Part shown: positions 48,766-58,855 of the stretch, one piece after another | Layout: every line of letters begins with the position of its first letter | Position numbering within the stretch: position 1 is the stretch's first letter | Assembly: GCF_000003815.2 (NCBI RefSeq) | Contig: NC_049979.1 | Coordinates: forward strand, 32,916,151 to 32,980,150 | Direction of reading: 5' to 3' | DNA length: 64,000 nt | DNA from: Branchiostoma floridae | Lineage: Eukaryota; Chordata; Leptocardii; Amphioxiformes; Branchiostomatidae | The notes under the pieces: generated by a model | Databases searched by the model: none | The model's input: only the letters and a program-made list of their open reading frames with translations | What the model was told of the DNA's origin: nothing | Made by a program: the position numbers and the translations under genes

Positions 48766-49411
48766 CGTTGACGTAAAATGACGTATTTGTGTCGTCATCA
48801 ATTAAATTAATCTGGCCGGACGCATGAAAAAAGGGTATTCTCATAAAACTTCAAGTTATGCTACAAAAAATGTAGCAACAAGTGCAGATAACAGAATAAT
48901 AATGTTTATTACGACTTGCGTTGCCAATAGCAAAATCATTGACGTCATAATCACAAAGGCCAACGGAAATAGGCTAAATTTCTGGGCAGATTTCTGATGA
49001 AAAAATACCAGGTAGTTACAAATTTTAAGGGATAATTAGCTTGTTATTCTTGATCTGGCCATACGGTCCGCCATCTTGGATATTGGGCTGATGACGTCAT
49101 CAAATAAGCATAATTTATGCATATATAATTATGAAAGATATGCTCAATGATATAAGATTTTATTTATATAACCGAATAGCAGTAATATAGCAAATAAATG
49201 TGACAAATATATTGCTAGAACCAAAAAAAAGTGATTTTTGGCAAAACTGCCATGGCAACAAAAAACATGGCAAATTTGTCAAAGTTTGTAAAATTGTTTG
49301 CAACAATATTTTTAGGACAACTCATTAAATTTCGTGTCTCTAGCATAAGCCGTTCTGGCGTTATTGGACATCAAAGTTGCCGCAGGCCTCAAAGCCACCC
49401 CCCCCCCCCCG
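48766..49411. mobile_element. Half of a fold-back TTAA element
   Basis: Collinear, in inverse orientation, with 39800-40560: TAGCTTGTTATTCTTGATCT, CCGCCATCTTGGATATTGGG, CATAATTTATGCATATATAA, a half palindrome TGCCATGGCAAC and AAGCCGTTCTGGCGTTATTG. Its right tip is replaced by the next element, whose TTAA follows a C-run at 49398-49411. Confidence 0.65.
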
Positions 49412-49415
49412 TTAA

Positions 49416-49992
49416 CCCTATCCAGACTTGGGGGGGGGGCTAAAAGTGCCCGCGACAACTTTGACCTCCTTTATATCCCAGACGGCTTGTGCTAGAACAT
49501 CCAAACTTGGTGAGTTTTCCTAAAATATTGTTGGCAACATTTTAAAAAAAATTGGGTAAGTTTATGATTTTTCGTGTTGCCATAGGAACGGGTTTCTGAA
49601 AGGCAAATTTTACAAAAATCACTAACTTTGGTTTAAACAATGGGATTTTAAGATTTTAACGGTATAACAACTCAGATTTCATCACTGCGTGGTATTTTCT
49701 TACAGAAAACATTCATGTGAACAGAAGTCTAATAACACTTAAATAGTAATAAGAAACAATTATTGGTAACGTTTTCATTGAGATATCTAGGTATTATGGG
49801 AATTCCCCGTCTTAGCCAAAAAATATCAATTAATGACGTCCTAATTACATCATATTACGTCATAATGATATAAAAAATTTTAAAAGTGCAAATTTGGTGA
49901 TCGTACAGTAAGCCGTTTTGAAAATACGAAGGGTGGTCGAATGACCCCCCCCCCAGGCCAGGGAAGGCCCAAAAAGCCTAGTCTGGATAGGG
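49416..49992. mobile_element. TTAA-flanked element, CCCTATCCAGACT family
   Basis: TTAA on both sides (49412-49415 and 49993-49996). Inverted ends CCCTATCCAGACT / AGTCTGGATAGGG, with a G-run just inside the left and a C-run inside the right. A degenerate X-box-like GTTGCCATAGGAAC lies near 49576. 577 bp, no coding. Confidence 0.8.
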
Positions 49993-49996
49993 TTAA

Positions 49997-50721
49997 GTTA
50001 GTATTCCACATACATTGCTTCGTTAGTATAAGAGAAATATTTCGACATGTTAAGGTGTTGCTAATTCCACCTCATTATCATAATCTATGCAAAAGATCAG
50101 AAGGACTTTTTTTGCACTAAACCTATTCTGACCAGAGAGGGGAACTTTGAGGCCCTCAGCAGCCTTTATGTCGCATAACTCATAAACGGCTAGTGCTTAA
50201 GCTACGAAACTTGGAAGTATATTACAAAATANNNNNNNNNNNNNNNNNNNNNNNNNNNNNNNNNNNNNNNNNNNNNNNNNNNNNNNNNNNNNNNNNNNNN
50301 NNNNNNNNNNNNNNNNNNNNNNNNNNNNNNNNNNNNNNNNNNNNNNNNNNNNNNNNNNNNNNNNNNNNNNNNNNNNNNNNNNNNNNNNNNNNNNNNNNNN
50401 NNNNNNNNNNNNNNNNNNNNNNNNNNNNNNNNNNNNNNNNNNNNNNNNNNNNNNNNNNNNNNNNNNNNNNNNNNNNNNNNNNNNNNNNNNNNNNNNNNNN
50501 NNNNNNNNNNNNNNNNNNNNNNNNNNNNNNNNNNNNNNNNNNNNNATCTTCTGAAGTTTGGTGGTGATACGATAAGTAGTTAGGGAGTTAGACCCAAAAG
50601 TTTGTTTCAAAAGCTGCACTTTTTTGCTGGGGTCCGTTTGGAGTTTGGATAAAAAATGTTCAAATGGTACTTCAAAATTTACGCCTGGGGTCCAAATGGA
50701 CCCCACTCGGGTGTTTGAGGG
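49997..50721. mobile_element. TTAA element of the CCCTCAAACACCC family, left tip missing, with gap
   Basis: The right end is GGGGTCCAAATGGACCCC, then ACTCGGGTGTTTGAGGG, followed by TTAA (50722-50725). The left side is collinear with 51540-51730 but lacks the outer ~80 bp and abuts the preceding element. 314 N interrupt it. Confidence 0.65.
50232..50545. other. Assembly gap (314 N)
   Basis: Run of N inside a TTAA element. Confidence 0.95.
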
Positions 50722-50725
50722 TTAA

Positions 50726-51192
50726 TTAAAAAAAACTAACATCCATTAACCATTCCGAAAAATAATGGCAAAATAAACACACTTCAGGGGAAGGCAGGGG
50801 AGATGGGGATGGGGGTAGTATCATATCATGAATTGATACATTTACATTTCTATGATACCGTAGTTTTTTTTTCATAAATGTTGCAAACGGCTTTTACATT
50901 GGAATTACCGATCTCTAATGATGATTCCATCATTCTCAGGTACATATGCCACATGTTTAAAAATGATTGTGGATTGCAACTACATTTCCATTTTCTTTAT
51001 GCAAAAAAACTCATTATTCGCAACATAAATGACTAAACATGTAAAGCATTACCGGACTTACAGCGACTTATACCCAGCCAATCTATCGTGGCAAAACAGA
51101 AAACATAACCTTGTTTTGGTTGCAATAAATATGTTTAGAAATTGGGATGCAGATATAGTCAGATGTTTAAATGTCTTATCCCTAGGAATAAA
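50726..51192 (+). other. 5' flank of the homeobox gene
   Basis: About 470 bp of single-copy-looking sequence between a TTAA element and the first coding exon. It must hold 5' UTR or promoter, or an intron after an upstream non-coding exon. I see no TATA box or initiator I would defend. Confidence 0.4.
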
Positions 51193-51356
51193 ATGCCCGA
51201 CGGAAGAATAGAGCAAATGGAGCCAAAGTTTACCCTGGAGCAGTTTAACCTGCTGACACGTCTGGTGTCCATTGGTGAGAGACTTCAGCAGGCCGACCTG
51301 CCGCGGGACAACATGTTCAAAACCATCCGCATGATGCAGCAGAGCTGTAATTTAGG
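51193..51356 (+). CDS. Homeobox gene exon 1 (N-terminal dimerisation-like motif 1)
   Basis: It starts at ATG 51193 (MPDGRIEQMEPKFTLEQFNL). The frame is open further upstream, but this Met sits just before the conserved FTLEQ..LLTRL block, as in HMBOX proteins. Residues FTLEQFNLLTRLVSIGERLQ and QADLPRDNMFKTIRMMQQ form the first motif. It ends at TTTAGG|GTACAT, phase 2. Confidence 0.75.
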
Positions 51357-54300
51357 GTACATTTGTCATTATGTCTTAGAAATTCTAGTCTATGTTCAGA
51401 TTAAAGGTTATTACTCATTACTGGTATTTCAAATCAACTGATTTCTTTATACTTTCTTTTAACTCTCAAGCACCCGACCTTTTTTGCGACTTAAATGACC
51501 CCAATATGATCGTACAATAAAATCTCATTTGTACTTCTTATCGGTGATCATTGTACATACATTGTTTTGGCAATGTAAGAGGAATATTTTGACATGTTGA
51601 GGTGTTCCTAAGTCCAGCTCATTATCATAATTTATGAAAACGATCAAAAGGACCACGTTTTGCACTAACCGTATTCTGACCAGGGAGGAGAATTTTGAGG
51701 CCTTAGGCAACTTTTCTGTCGCATAGCTCATGAACATTAAGCACTACAGCTACTAAACTTGGTAATTTATCACAAAATGTTGCTACCAAAAGTACAATAA
51801 CGTAAGTCAATAAAGTAAGTTTATTTTATTTGTGTTGCCACGCAACGAAATCTGACAGGTATACTTTTTCCAAAACTTGCCAATTTCGATTTAAACAAAC
51901 AAGGTTCTCTCATTAAACTACACTTGTTTCTTATATCAAATTAATTCTATAAAATTTTATGGAACTTTAATGATTCAAAAGTTACGATTTATGCTAAATT
52001 TATGACAGCATAGGTCAAAATCCAATATGGCCACCCTTTTTCGCTAAATGACGTTATAATGTAGTCACATGATATGATGATGACACAAAAGTTGTTGTGA
52101 GGATACAAGTTTAAGATTTATCATCATATCATGAAAATTTGGTGGTTATACGATTAGTAGTTAAGGGGTGGGTTTTAAAAGTTTGTTTTTTTAAAACTGC
52201 ATATCCATGGACTCCAGATGGATAAACACAGTCTTTTATTTATAGTTTCCATAGACTTTCAAGATACTGAGTGACAAATTCACTGGATGAATTTTTCTTC
52301 GAATAAAAAATGTTCAAATGGCAGCCAAAATTTTCTTCAGGGGTTTAAATGGACCCAACTCAGATGTTTGAGGGTTATAAATGAAACTTGAATCGGGATA
52401 CACTCACCGTGCTAAAGCCTGGCTATATATGAGGTGTTAAGAGAAAAATCTAATTAATGAAAATGCAACTGTGTATATTTCCAAAATTGTAGACCTAATG
52501 GTCGTATGATACAATAAAGCTAACAATGACACATTGATTTTACCACATGAACATTAAAGCCCTGTGTTAACTTAAAAGTCCATCTGTATTGGTAGAAGTT
52601 ATTATTGAACTAGTTGGACTTTAAAAAATTGCCCCAGGCAAATTTTTGATTAAACAGCACCAGTCTTTCCATGACAAACGCTGGTGCTCTTTAGTTGAAA
52701 ATTTGGATGTGTCAAATTTTGTAGTGGATTTTACAGTCCAACTAGTTCCTTTGTTGTTGCAGGGAGAAGTTACCTATGTGCGTCACTGAACCACCGATAT
52801 TCACACGTGAGCAGCTCATCCTGCTGACGCGTCAGTTGTCGGTTTATCAGAGTCTGCAGCAGACTGGTCTGTCAGAGGACAGCATCTTCCACATCATGCC
52901 CTACATGCAGCAACATATAACAACAAACATCGATATTGACGGTACATATCTGCAAGTCACGTTACTGTAACTTAATATTTTCTATGTTGCAAAGATATAT
53001 ACATTCATTAACTTTATTTCATTTCGATTATTGGAAGATATGGGGTATAATTGATCGTATTGATCGTTAAAAGTTAAATAAAGGCATCCTTGTCTACATA
53101 CATGACGGAAAAAAAGTCTCCTAGGTTGAAAGGAAAAAATATTTTGGAAAATCTTTAACCCTTTTCAGACCGTCCTTTTTGAGTCATTCGTCTGACCGGG
53201 AAGGGGAAGGAGTGCTTTTGAGGCCGCCCCATCTAACTCCTTTAACTCTTAAACAAACTATAAACCACCAAATTTTCAGAGAATGATGTAGATAATATCT
53301 AAAGACTTTAAAAAATTCGACGCTATTATGACTAAATACGACGTCAATATAAATATATTGCCTGAATCATTAATTATGTTGTTCCGCAAAAGACGATATA
53401 GATTCAAGACCAATAATTTTTTTGTAAACTATTTGATGTATAACTGGTAATTCCGAACTTTAGGGGATAATAAGCTACATTACATTATGTATGTAGTTAT
53501 CTTTTATCTGTTCGTTAAGTCCGCCATCTTGAATTTTCGCCGAATATGTCACCAAACTAACATAAACAATCCGTATCTATCCATTTAACCCTATCCAGAC
53601 TGGCCTTGGTATTTTCTTACAGAACACATTCATGTGAACGTTTTTAATCCGTTATCACGGGGTTTTAGCGTTATATGTTGAAAAATGTATCTTATGAAAT
53701 TAAAGGATGATCATCCAAGATGATCATTTTGACGTCATTTTGACGTCGTTGCTTCGGGTTTAGACAACAGAAGTCTTATAACACTTAAATATTTATAAGA
53801 AACCTTTATTGGTAACTTTTTCTTTGAAGTATTTAGGTATTATGGGAATTATATGTCATAATTATACAAAAAAATTAGGAATTATAAAACTCAATGAGTA
53901 TATCACTGTCTGCAAATTTGGTGATCGTACAGTAAGCCGTTTGAAAATATGAAGTCGGGGCCGAATGAGCACCCCCCCCCCCACAGTCAAAGGAATGCCC
54001 AAAAAGCCCAGTCTGGATATGTTAAGAAAGCTAACGACGTTTGGTGGCTCTAGCTTAAGCCGTCCAGACAATATGCGACATGGAAGTTGGGGCGAGCCCC
54101 CCGGTCTAGATAGAGTTTATTATCATAGATGACTAATATGTGGGCTAACAGTGTCCGACATGCGAATAGAAAATGCCACAATCAGAACCAGATAAAATGT
54201 GCATGTCTAATTACCTCAAAAAGAAATTTAACCCTATTCAGACCGGGCTCTTTTGGTTATCCCTGAACCGGTGGGTCGGCTTTCGCTGAATAGGGTTAAA

Positions 54301-57300
54301 AATCGTTTGACTATCATCTTTTAAAATTTTTTGAAACTCCACTAGAATTCCATCAAAATGGGAAAGAGTCAAAGGAGAAAAAAGCCGAGAAGGTAGATGG
54401 TGAGGTCATTCCCTGCGTAAAGACATCTCTGGAGCAAATCACAGATGAGAAGTTAATGACAGATGTGGACGAGTTAATGCGGTAATTATTTTATTTCTTT
54501 ATTTTCTTATTTTCTTATTTTCTTTTCTCACGCCACTTTCTACATATATCAGTGTTTTAATGGCGTCGTATCGAACGTCCGGTAAGCACAAACATTGAGT
54601 TTTAGCCTAAATATCCGTGTGGTTATCCAGTTTTAAGGCCTCCCTCCCTGACACATGTACATGACAGTAGTTTCTAACACAGGTCGGCCGGGGTGTCCGA
54701 GGGATGTCCACTTTCCCTGATAACCATACTATTTTCCGAGGAGTGTCCCTCATAAAGGGTGGCATGTCCTCTTTCCGAGAGGAATGTCCCCTGGAAAGTC
54801 AAGGAGTGTCCCATTTTCTAGAGGAAGGAATATCCCCAAGCGATTGGTCGGGGTGATTTGGGTACTTTTGATAAGTGACATATCAATGAAAATATGTGTT
54901 ACTTAACAAGCGTTCGTAGAACTCAACCTCCGTGAAATGGGTGAAGGTGTGGTGGTAAGATAGTGTTTTTATAGCTATATATGTTTTTATATCTCAGGGG
55001 CTAGCCTGATAGTATATGATACGTCCGATCGGCAAAAATTCCCAGAATTCTACAGGAATTTTCCCGCGCCTATGTTGTTGCATCATCCCTATGGAGTTTA
55101 ATCATTTGGGTTGACAGATTGTGATGTTCCTTGGAATGCAGATAGCTTTTGTCCTGGGCTGTGAGATAGCAAGTAAAATAGCTTTGGAGATGCCTCACAT
55201 AATCAATTTTACCATGCAAATCAGGGGCTGATTTGCATAAATAATGTATGTAACAAAAATAAGACTTTCATCGCATTTTCTGATAATAGAGTTAATTCCA
55301 GTTATGGCGGTAATGTTGGATTTCTGGGGTCATCCGGGGTCATGGCACCAGAACGAGGCTCCAGGTGGTGGCAGTTGGGTATTCTACAATATAGGCTGTA
55401 TTAAAGACATAAGTATGACATCTTCGGGAGTACATTTAACCCGTCTAAGATTAAATAATGCACAATATATGCTTGTTATCTGTATAAAATATTGTTTTGG
55501 ACATTTGGACTCGATTTATTAATTTTTCACATGTTTAATGGTAACCTGAGAACAAGAAGCGCTTTCTGTATTATCTATGCAATTCAGTTCTTCATTTGCA
55601 TGTTTGATATCTTTTTTTATCCCACCAGTCATGAATCACATATAATGCATTAATTACGTCCAATTATGTAAGATTACATAAGTTCCTCGTTAATTACGCT
55701 AATCAATTCACAATTTGCATAACATGCATAGCATTATATAAATTTTAGCCAAAGCTACCTTAATGGCCCAAAAAATGAAAATCCGTTGTTTCTGTGTTAA
55801 GTTATCGTCTTTGGATTGTTTTGACAAAAAAGCCCCACGCAGATAGACAAACAAACAAACGCTAGTGCAAATATCAGCCATGAAATATATTGAGGTAACA
55901 AGTAAATAACATCTCTTTTAACAATGTATATAAATCATTAGGAATATGCACATCGTGAAAAGTTTTGAAAACAAATCATGTTACCGGTTTCTTTTTGAAA
56001 ACACTGATGTATTGTCACAAATCTATAACAAGCAATGACGTCGAAATGGTGTGTTCTCTTTCCAGGAAAATCGGTACAGCTATGACGGAGTTAAATGCCG
56101 AAATCAAGATTTTTCTCCGTATTCATAACATTAGTCAAGATACCGTGGCAAAACAAATCGGCNNNNNNNNNNNNNNNNNNNNNNNNNNNNNNNNNNNNNN
56201 NNNNNNNNNNNNNNNNNNNNNNNNNNNNNNNNNNNNNNNNNNNNNNNNNNNNNNNNNNNNNNCAGAGTTTGGTGTCAAGCGTTTCTTACACATGGTCGAG
56301 GGCTGAAACCGGTCAATAAAAGAGCTCTCTATACTTGGTACCTGAGGCAGAAGAGGAATGTGTCAGGGATATCAGGTACTTCAGTTATCTTTATTCGAAT
56401 AAAAGAACATTTCTCAATACGAGAAAAAGACAGTTACCACTGACGTACAGTTTAGAATGACAATACTTCTCTGTAAACATCCTAGCGTATCATTATTGCC
56501 TTATTTCAATTAATTGTATTTAACCGTGGGATTTCGTACTGGTTTTGATTTAGGACTGTATCAATACTGGTAACCTGCTGGCTAATGTTAATGGAATTGT
56601 AAATTTAACGAAAGTTGACTATTTCCTAAGGCTGCTTGTATACATGTATCTTTTAGATACCAGTTGCAGTCAGCAAAGTACCATGAAGAGGACATTCGAT
56701 TTGACAAATGATAGCCCTGCTCATGGCCTTGACCACAAGCAGCGCAGGGTCAGGGTAAAGTGGCCATCAGCAGCTACAGTGATACTGGAGAGGGTCTTCC
56801 AAATGGACAAAAACCCCACCGAGAACCAGAGAGAGGAGATTGCACGTGTCTGTAATGACGAGTTACAAAAAGCAGGTATGGTGTTGCAAACTTATTTAAA
56901 AGACTTTCCTTAAACTGGGGGATTTCTGTCCAGGGAACAACCATAATCGTAAACTAGTGCAGTTGCTCCCTGCTGTCCCCTGACAGGACTTTGGCACATT
57001 AATTGACTCTCCAGACCACATAAACTTATTAAAACCATGGAATGTTAAACCTTGGCTGCAGGCAGAAACAATAGCCACACATAACAGACAGTTATTTGCA
57101 TAATAACCGTCAGGTCTGCTTGAAAAAAAAATTGAACTTTTACTAGTTTTCAATAAATGTTGTCAAGTAAGGTGGCCAAGTGAGTTCCAAGAAGGCTGGA
57201 TATTACATAGAGCAATATCCACCACTTCAGTTTTTATGGTAGAAAGATCAACTAACACACATTGACCAGACTTTCCGTTATTTTGAATTCAGTGTTATGT

Positions 57301-58088
57301 TGTTCTTTATCATTGCCTAAGCAAGGGCTGAATTTAAAAAAAATACCAATATCATTTGTAAAAGCTGTATATTCTCATGCAGATAAGAGCTGCTACTACC
57401 GATACTGTTTGGCCAAAAAAAGAGAAAACACACAAAACAGTATTACTTAAACAACTAAAATAGCCTACATAAACTTAAAAATTACTTGGTGGAGAAAATG
57501 GGTGGTGGGTGGTGAGAGGACGAGCAAAAGAAACCGTGCAATCCGCTTGACAACAGGATCTCTCGAGTGATGACAAATTACGTGGTCAGGGTCAAAGTGC
57601 ATCCGGGCCGAACAAAATCAATAACAGTTGGTGATGAATTGATAAAAATTACACGCTGAAATTTTTCTAACAACTTGATACTACATGTAGTGTCGTAAAT
57701 AAGGGATTTCAGTTTCAAATTTGAACTCACAGCTTATTTATCATACAAAAGCCCTAGTTGCAAGGGGTTTATCACTTACATTGCTTTTTACTCACAGTTG
57801 TGTTCCTAGAAATATGGAGAACGTGTATAAAAAGTGGCATAAAAACTGAAGTTTGTTTCTTTTGATGTTTGCTATGGAATAATTCAAACCACAACAACAA
57901 ACGTAACAAGGTGTTAAAATAATTAAGTTAACTTATTATCATGTATGATAGACATTTATATTAGATATTTCATGTTTGTTTGTACAGGTGAAGAGTACCC
58001 TAATGGCCAGCGGATGACATCAGCTCAAGTCCAGACATGGTTCATGGATAGGTGGTTTCAGGATATAACAAAGCACCAACGAAGTTAG
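51193..58088 (+). CDS. HNF-class homeobox gene (HMBOX/HNF1-related), six exons with one gap
   Basis: I assembled this from six exons whose splice sites are all GT/AG and whose phases agree (2, 1, 2, 1, 1): 51193-51356, 52763-52941, 54346-54481, 56066-56375 (100 N inside), 56657-56875, 57988-58088. The predicted protein is about 340 residues if the gap hides about 17 nt. Order: two HNF1/HMBOX N-terminal helical motifs (about 10-50 and 65-105), an acidic linker with DVDELMR (about 153-159), a POU-specific-like domain (about 165-230, KRALYTWYLRQ as in HNF1), and a homeodomain (about 262-338) with an HMBOX-sized insertion between helices 2 and 3. It should be a nuclear DNA-binding regulator, but the recognition helix is QTWFMDRWFQ: Asp replaces Asn51 and Trp replaces Arg53. 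The lancelet-specific HNF-class gene known as Ahnfx is a candidate identity that I cannot confirm. Confidence 0.8.
51463..52374. mobile_element. TTAA element in intron 1, CTCTCAAGCACCC family
   Basis: Left TTAA at 51459-51462, right TTAT at 52375-52378. Inverted ends CTCTCAAGCACCCGACC / GTTTGAGGG. It has the X-box-like GTTGCCACGCAAC near 51833 and AATATGGCCACC (YY1-like, inverse) near 52024. Related to 5725-6609. No transposase. Confidence 0.75.
52763..52941 (+). CDS. Homeobox gene exon 2 (N-terminal motif 2)
   Basis: Acceptor TTGTTGTTGCAG|GGAGAAG, phase 2, giving GEKLPMCVTEPP. FTREQLILLTRQLSVYQSLQ and QTGLSEDSIFHIMPYMQQH repeat the exon 1 motif nearly residue for residue. It ends GATATTGACG|GTACAT, phase 1. 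The exons therefore look duplicated. Confidence 0.8.
53159..54115. mobile_element. TTAA element in intron 2, decayed, hosting a nested copy
   Basis: Left TTAA at 53155-53158, then CCCTTTTCAGACCGTCC. The right edge near 54095-54115 is GGTCTAGATAGAGTTTATTA, the decayed inverted end. A CCGCCATCTTGAATTTTCG site is at about 53519. The segment 53589-54021 is a later insertion. Confidence 0.6.
53589..54021. mobile_element. TTAA element nested in the previous one, CCCTATCCAGACT family
   Basis: TTAA on both sides (53585-53588 and 54022-54025). Ends CCCTATCCAGACTGG / CAGTCTGGATATG. 433 bp, with the same C-run near its right end as 49416-49992 and 60582-61441. Confidence 0.75.
54232..54295. mobile_element. 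64-bp TTAA micro-element next to exon 3
   Basis: TTAA on both sides (54228-54231 and 54296-54299). Left CCCTATTCAGACCGGGC; right GTCGGCTTTCGCTGAATAGGG. In effect two end sequences joined with almost no interior. It lies 50 bp upstream of the exon 3 acceptor. Confidence 0.75.
54346..54481 (+). CDS. Homeobox gene exon 3 (charged linker)
   Basis: Acceptor AACTCCACTAG|AATTCC, phase 1. It codes FHQNGKESKEKKAEKVDGEV, then SLEQITDEKLMTDVDELMR. The DVDELMR end corresponds to the VEELMR that opens the POU-like domain in HMBOX1. Donor ATGCG|GTAATT, phase 2. Confidence 0.75.
54660..54850. repeat. Degenerate minisatellite in intron 3
   Basis: Repeats of about 25-30 bp around GAG.(A/G)GTGTCC(C) and CTTTCCGAG, six or so imperfect units. 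Not coding. Confidence 0.6.
55200..55910. repeat. Family B-related repeat in intron 3
   Basis: Contains ATTTGCAT-rich sequence, then AAAATCCGTTGTT, TTGACAAAAA.GCCCC and AGACAAACAAACAAAC, in the same order as 18860-19400 in the family B element. Boundaries approximate. Confidence 0.5.
56066..56375 (+). CDS. Homeobox gene exon 4 (POU-specific-like domain, interrupted by gap)
   Basis: Acceptor TTCTCTTTCCAG|GAAAATC. Left part KIGTAMTELNAEIKIFLRIH, then NISQDTVAKQIG up to the gap. After the gap the frame RVWCQAFLTHGRGLKPVNKR, then ALYTWYLRQKRNVSGIS runs to the donor ATATCAG|GTACTT, phase 1. HNF1 and HMBOX1 need only five or six residues between the two halves, and the frame requires a missing length of 3n+2 nt. 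The 100-N gap is therefore probably nominal. Confidence 0.75.
56163..56262. other. Assembly gap (100 N) inside homeobox exon 4
   Basis: Exactly 100 N. From the protein family, about 17 nt of coding sequence should be missing here. Confidence 0.95.
56657..56875 (+). CDS. Homeobox gene exon 5 (homeodomain helices 1 and 2)
   Basis: Acceptor GTATCTTTTAG|ATACCAG, phase 1. After a short linker it codes QRRVRVKWPSAATVILERVF, then QMDKNPTENQREEIARVCND and ELQKAG. This is a basic N-terminal arm, helix 1 with the conserved hydrophobic positions and helix 2 with EEIA. Donor AAAGCAG|GTATGG, phase 1, falls inside the HNF-class loop between helices 2 and 3. Confidence 0.85.
56876..57987 (+). other. Intron 5 of the homeobox gene
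   Basis: 1.1 kb of AT-rich sequence with nothing I can identify. It interrupts the loop between homeodomain helices 2 and 3. Confidence 0.7.
57988..58088 (+). CDS. Homeobox gene exon 6 (loop end, recognition helix, stop)
   Basis: Acceptor TTTGTTTGTACAG|GTGAAG. It codes EEYPNGQRMTSAQVQTWFMD, then RWFQDITKHQRS and TAG. Trp48 and Phe49 are in place, but position 51 is Asp, position 53 is Trp, and the basic end of helix 3 is weak. The protein ends 15 residues after WF, with no transactivation tail like that of HNF1. Confidence 0.85.
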
Positions 58089-58146
58089 CTTTGCGGCAAT
58101 AGGTCTCTCAAAGATATAAAAAAAAATCTTACACTATCAGATTTAA

Positions 58147-58851
58147 CCCATATTTAATGGTCCAGCGGAGTCAAAACTGACCAGGGAAAAATGTGATTTT
58201 TTGTCAAACAAAATTTCGACACCTTAACTACTTAACTACTTTGTTTTCAAACAATGAAGTACTTATAAAACAAAATAAAGGTAACAACTGCTGTGTTATT
58301 GTCAGGTCATATGACGACATTATGACCGATGACGCCACCAAATTGAAATAAACTATGAAAAATGAAGCATGAAATTTACGTTTAATTCTATAAGATGTCA
58401 TAAACAAGCATTGTTTGCCTAAAAAACCTAAAACTTTATTCTTTATACATAGAATGTTATACCAAACACGCCTATTATTTCGTTGTCATGGCAACATGAA
58501 AAAAAGGATGAGCTTTCTTTATCTCATTGATATCAACATTTTCTGATAAGATACTAAGTTTTGTGGCCCTAGCCTCAGCCATTCAGGAGCTCTGCGATAT
58601 AAAGCCTCCCCCGTTTTCACTTTAAATGTGGCCCTTATTCCCTTTTGCATAAATGGTGATAATGACCTGCAATTATTTACAACTAATCATGTCAAAAAAT
58701 CCCACATAGATTGACATATAGATTGATGAAATAATACATATATACATATCACAAAAAGATTCACAAAAAGTGTATTTTTCCAATCGTTATGGAGTCAGTT
58801 TCGTCCCCATTTGGTAGAATTAGTCGTAAAAAACCTACGGCGGTTTGAGGG
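58147..58851. mobile_element. TTAA element just downstream of the homeobox stop codon
   Basis: TTAA at 58143-58146 and 58852-58855. Ends CCCATATTTAATGGTCCAGC / ACGGCGGTTTGAGGG. It has GTTGTCATGGCAAC (58482-58495). AATAAA at 58274-58279 lies inside, about 190 bp after the stop; I see no AATAAA between the stop and the element. No transposase. Confidence 0.75.
58274..58279 (+). promoter_or_regulatory. Candidate polyadenylation signal AATAAA
   Basis: First AATAAA after the homeobox stop codon (58086-58088). It lies within the TTAA element, so the transcript may end in transposon-derived sequence. Inference only. Confidence 0.35.
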
Positions 58852-58855
58852 TTAA

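Noticed and set aside
55965-56065. Extension of homeobox exon 4 upstream to the ATG at 55965
   Set aside because: The preceding TTCTCTTTCCAG is a strong acceptor whose phase fits exon 3, and the upstream residues have no family similarity.
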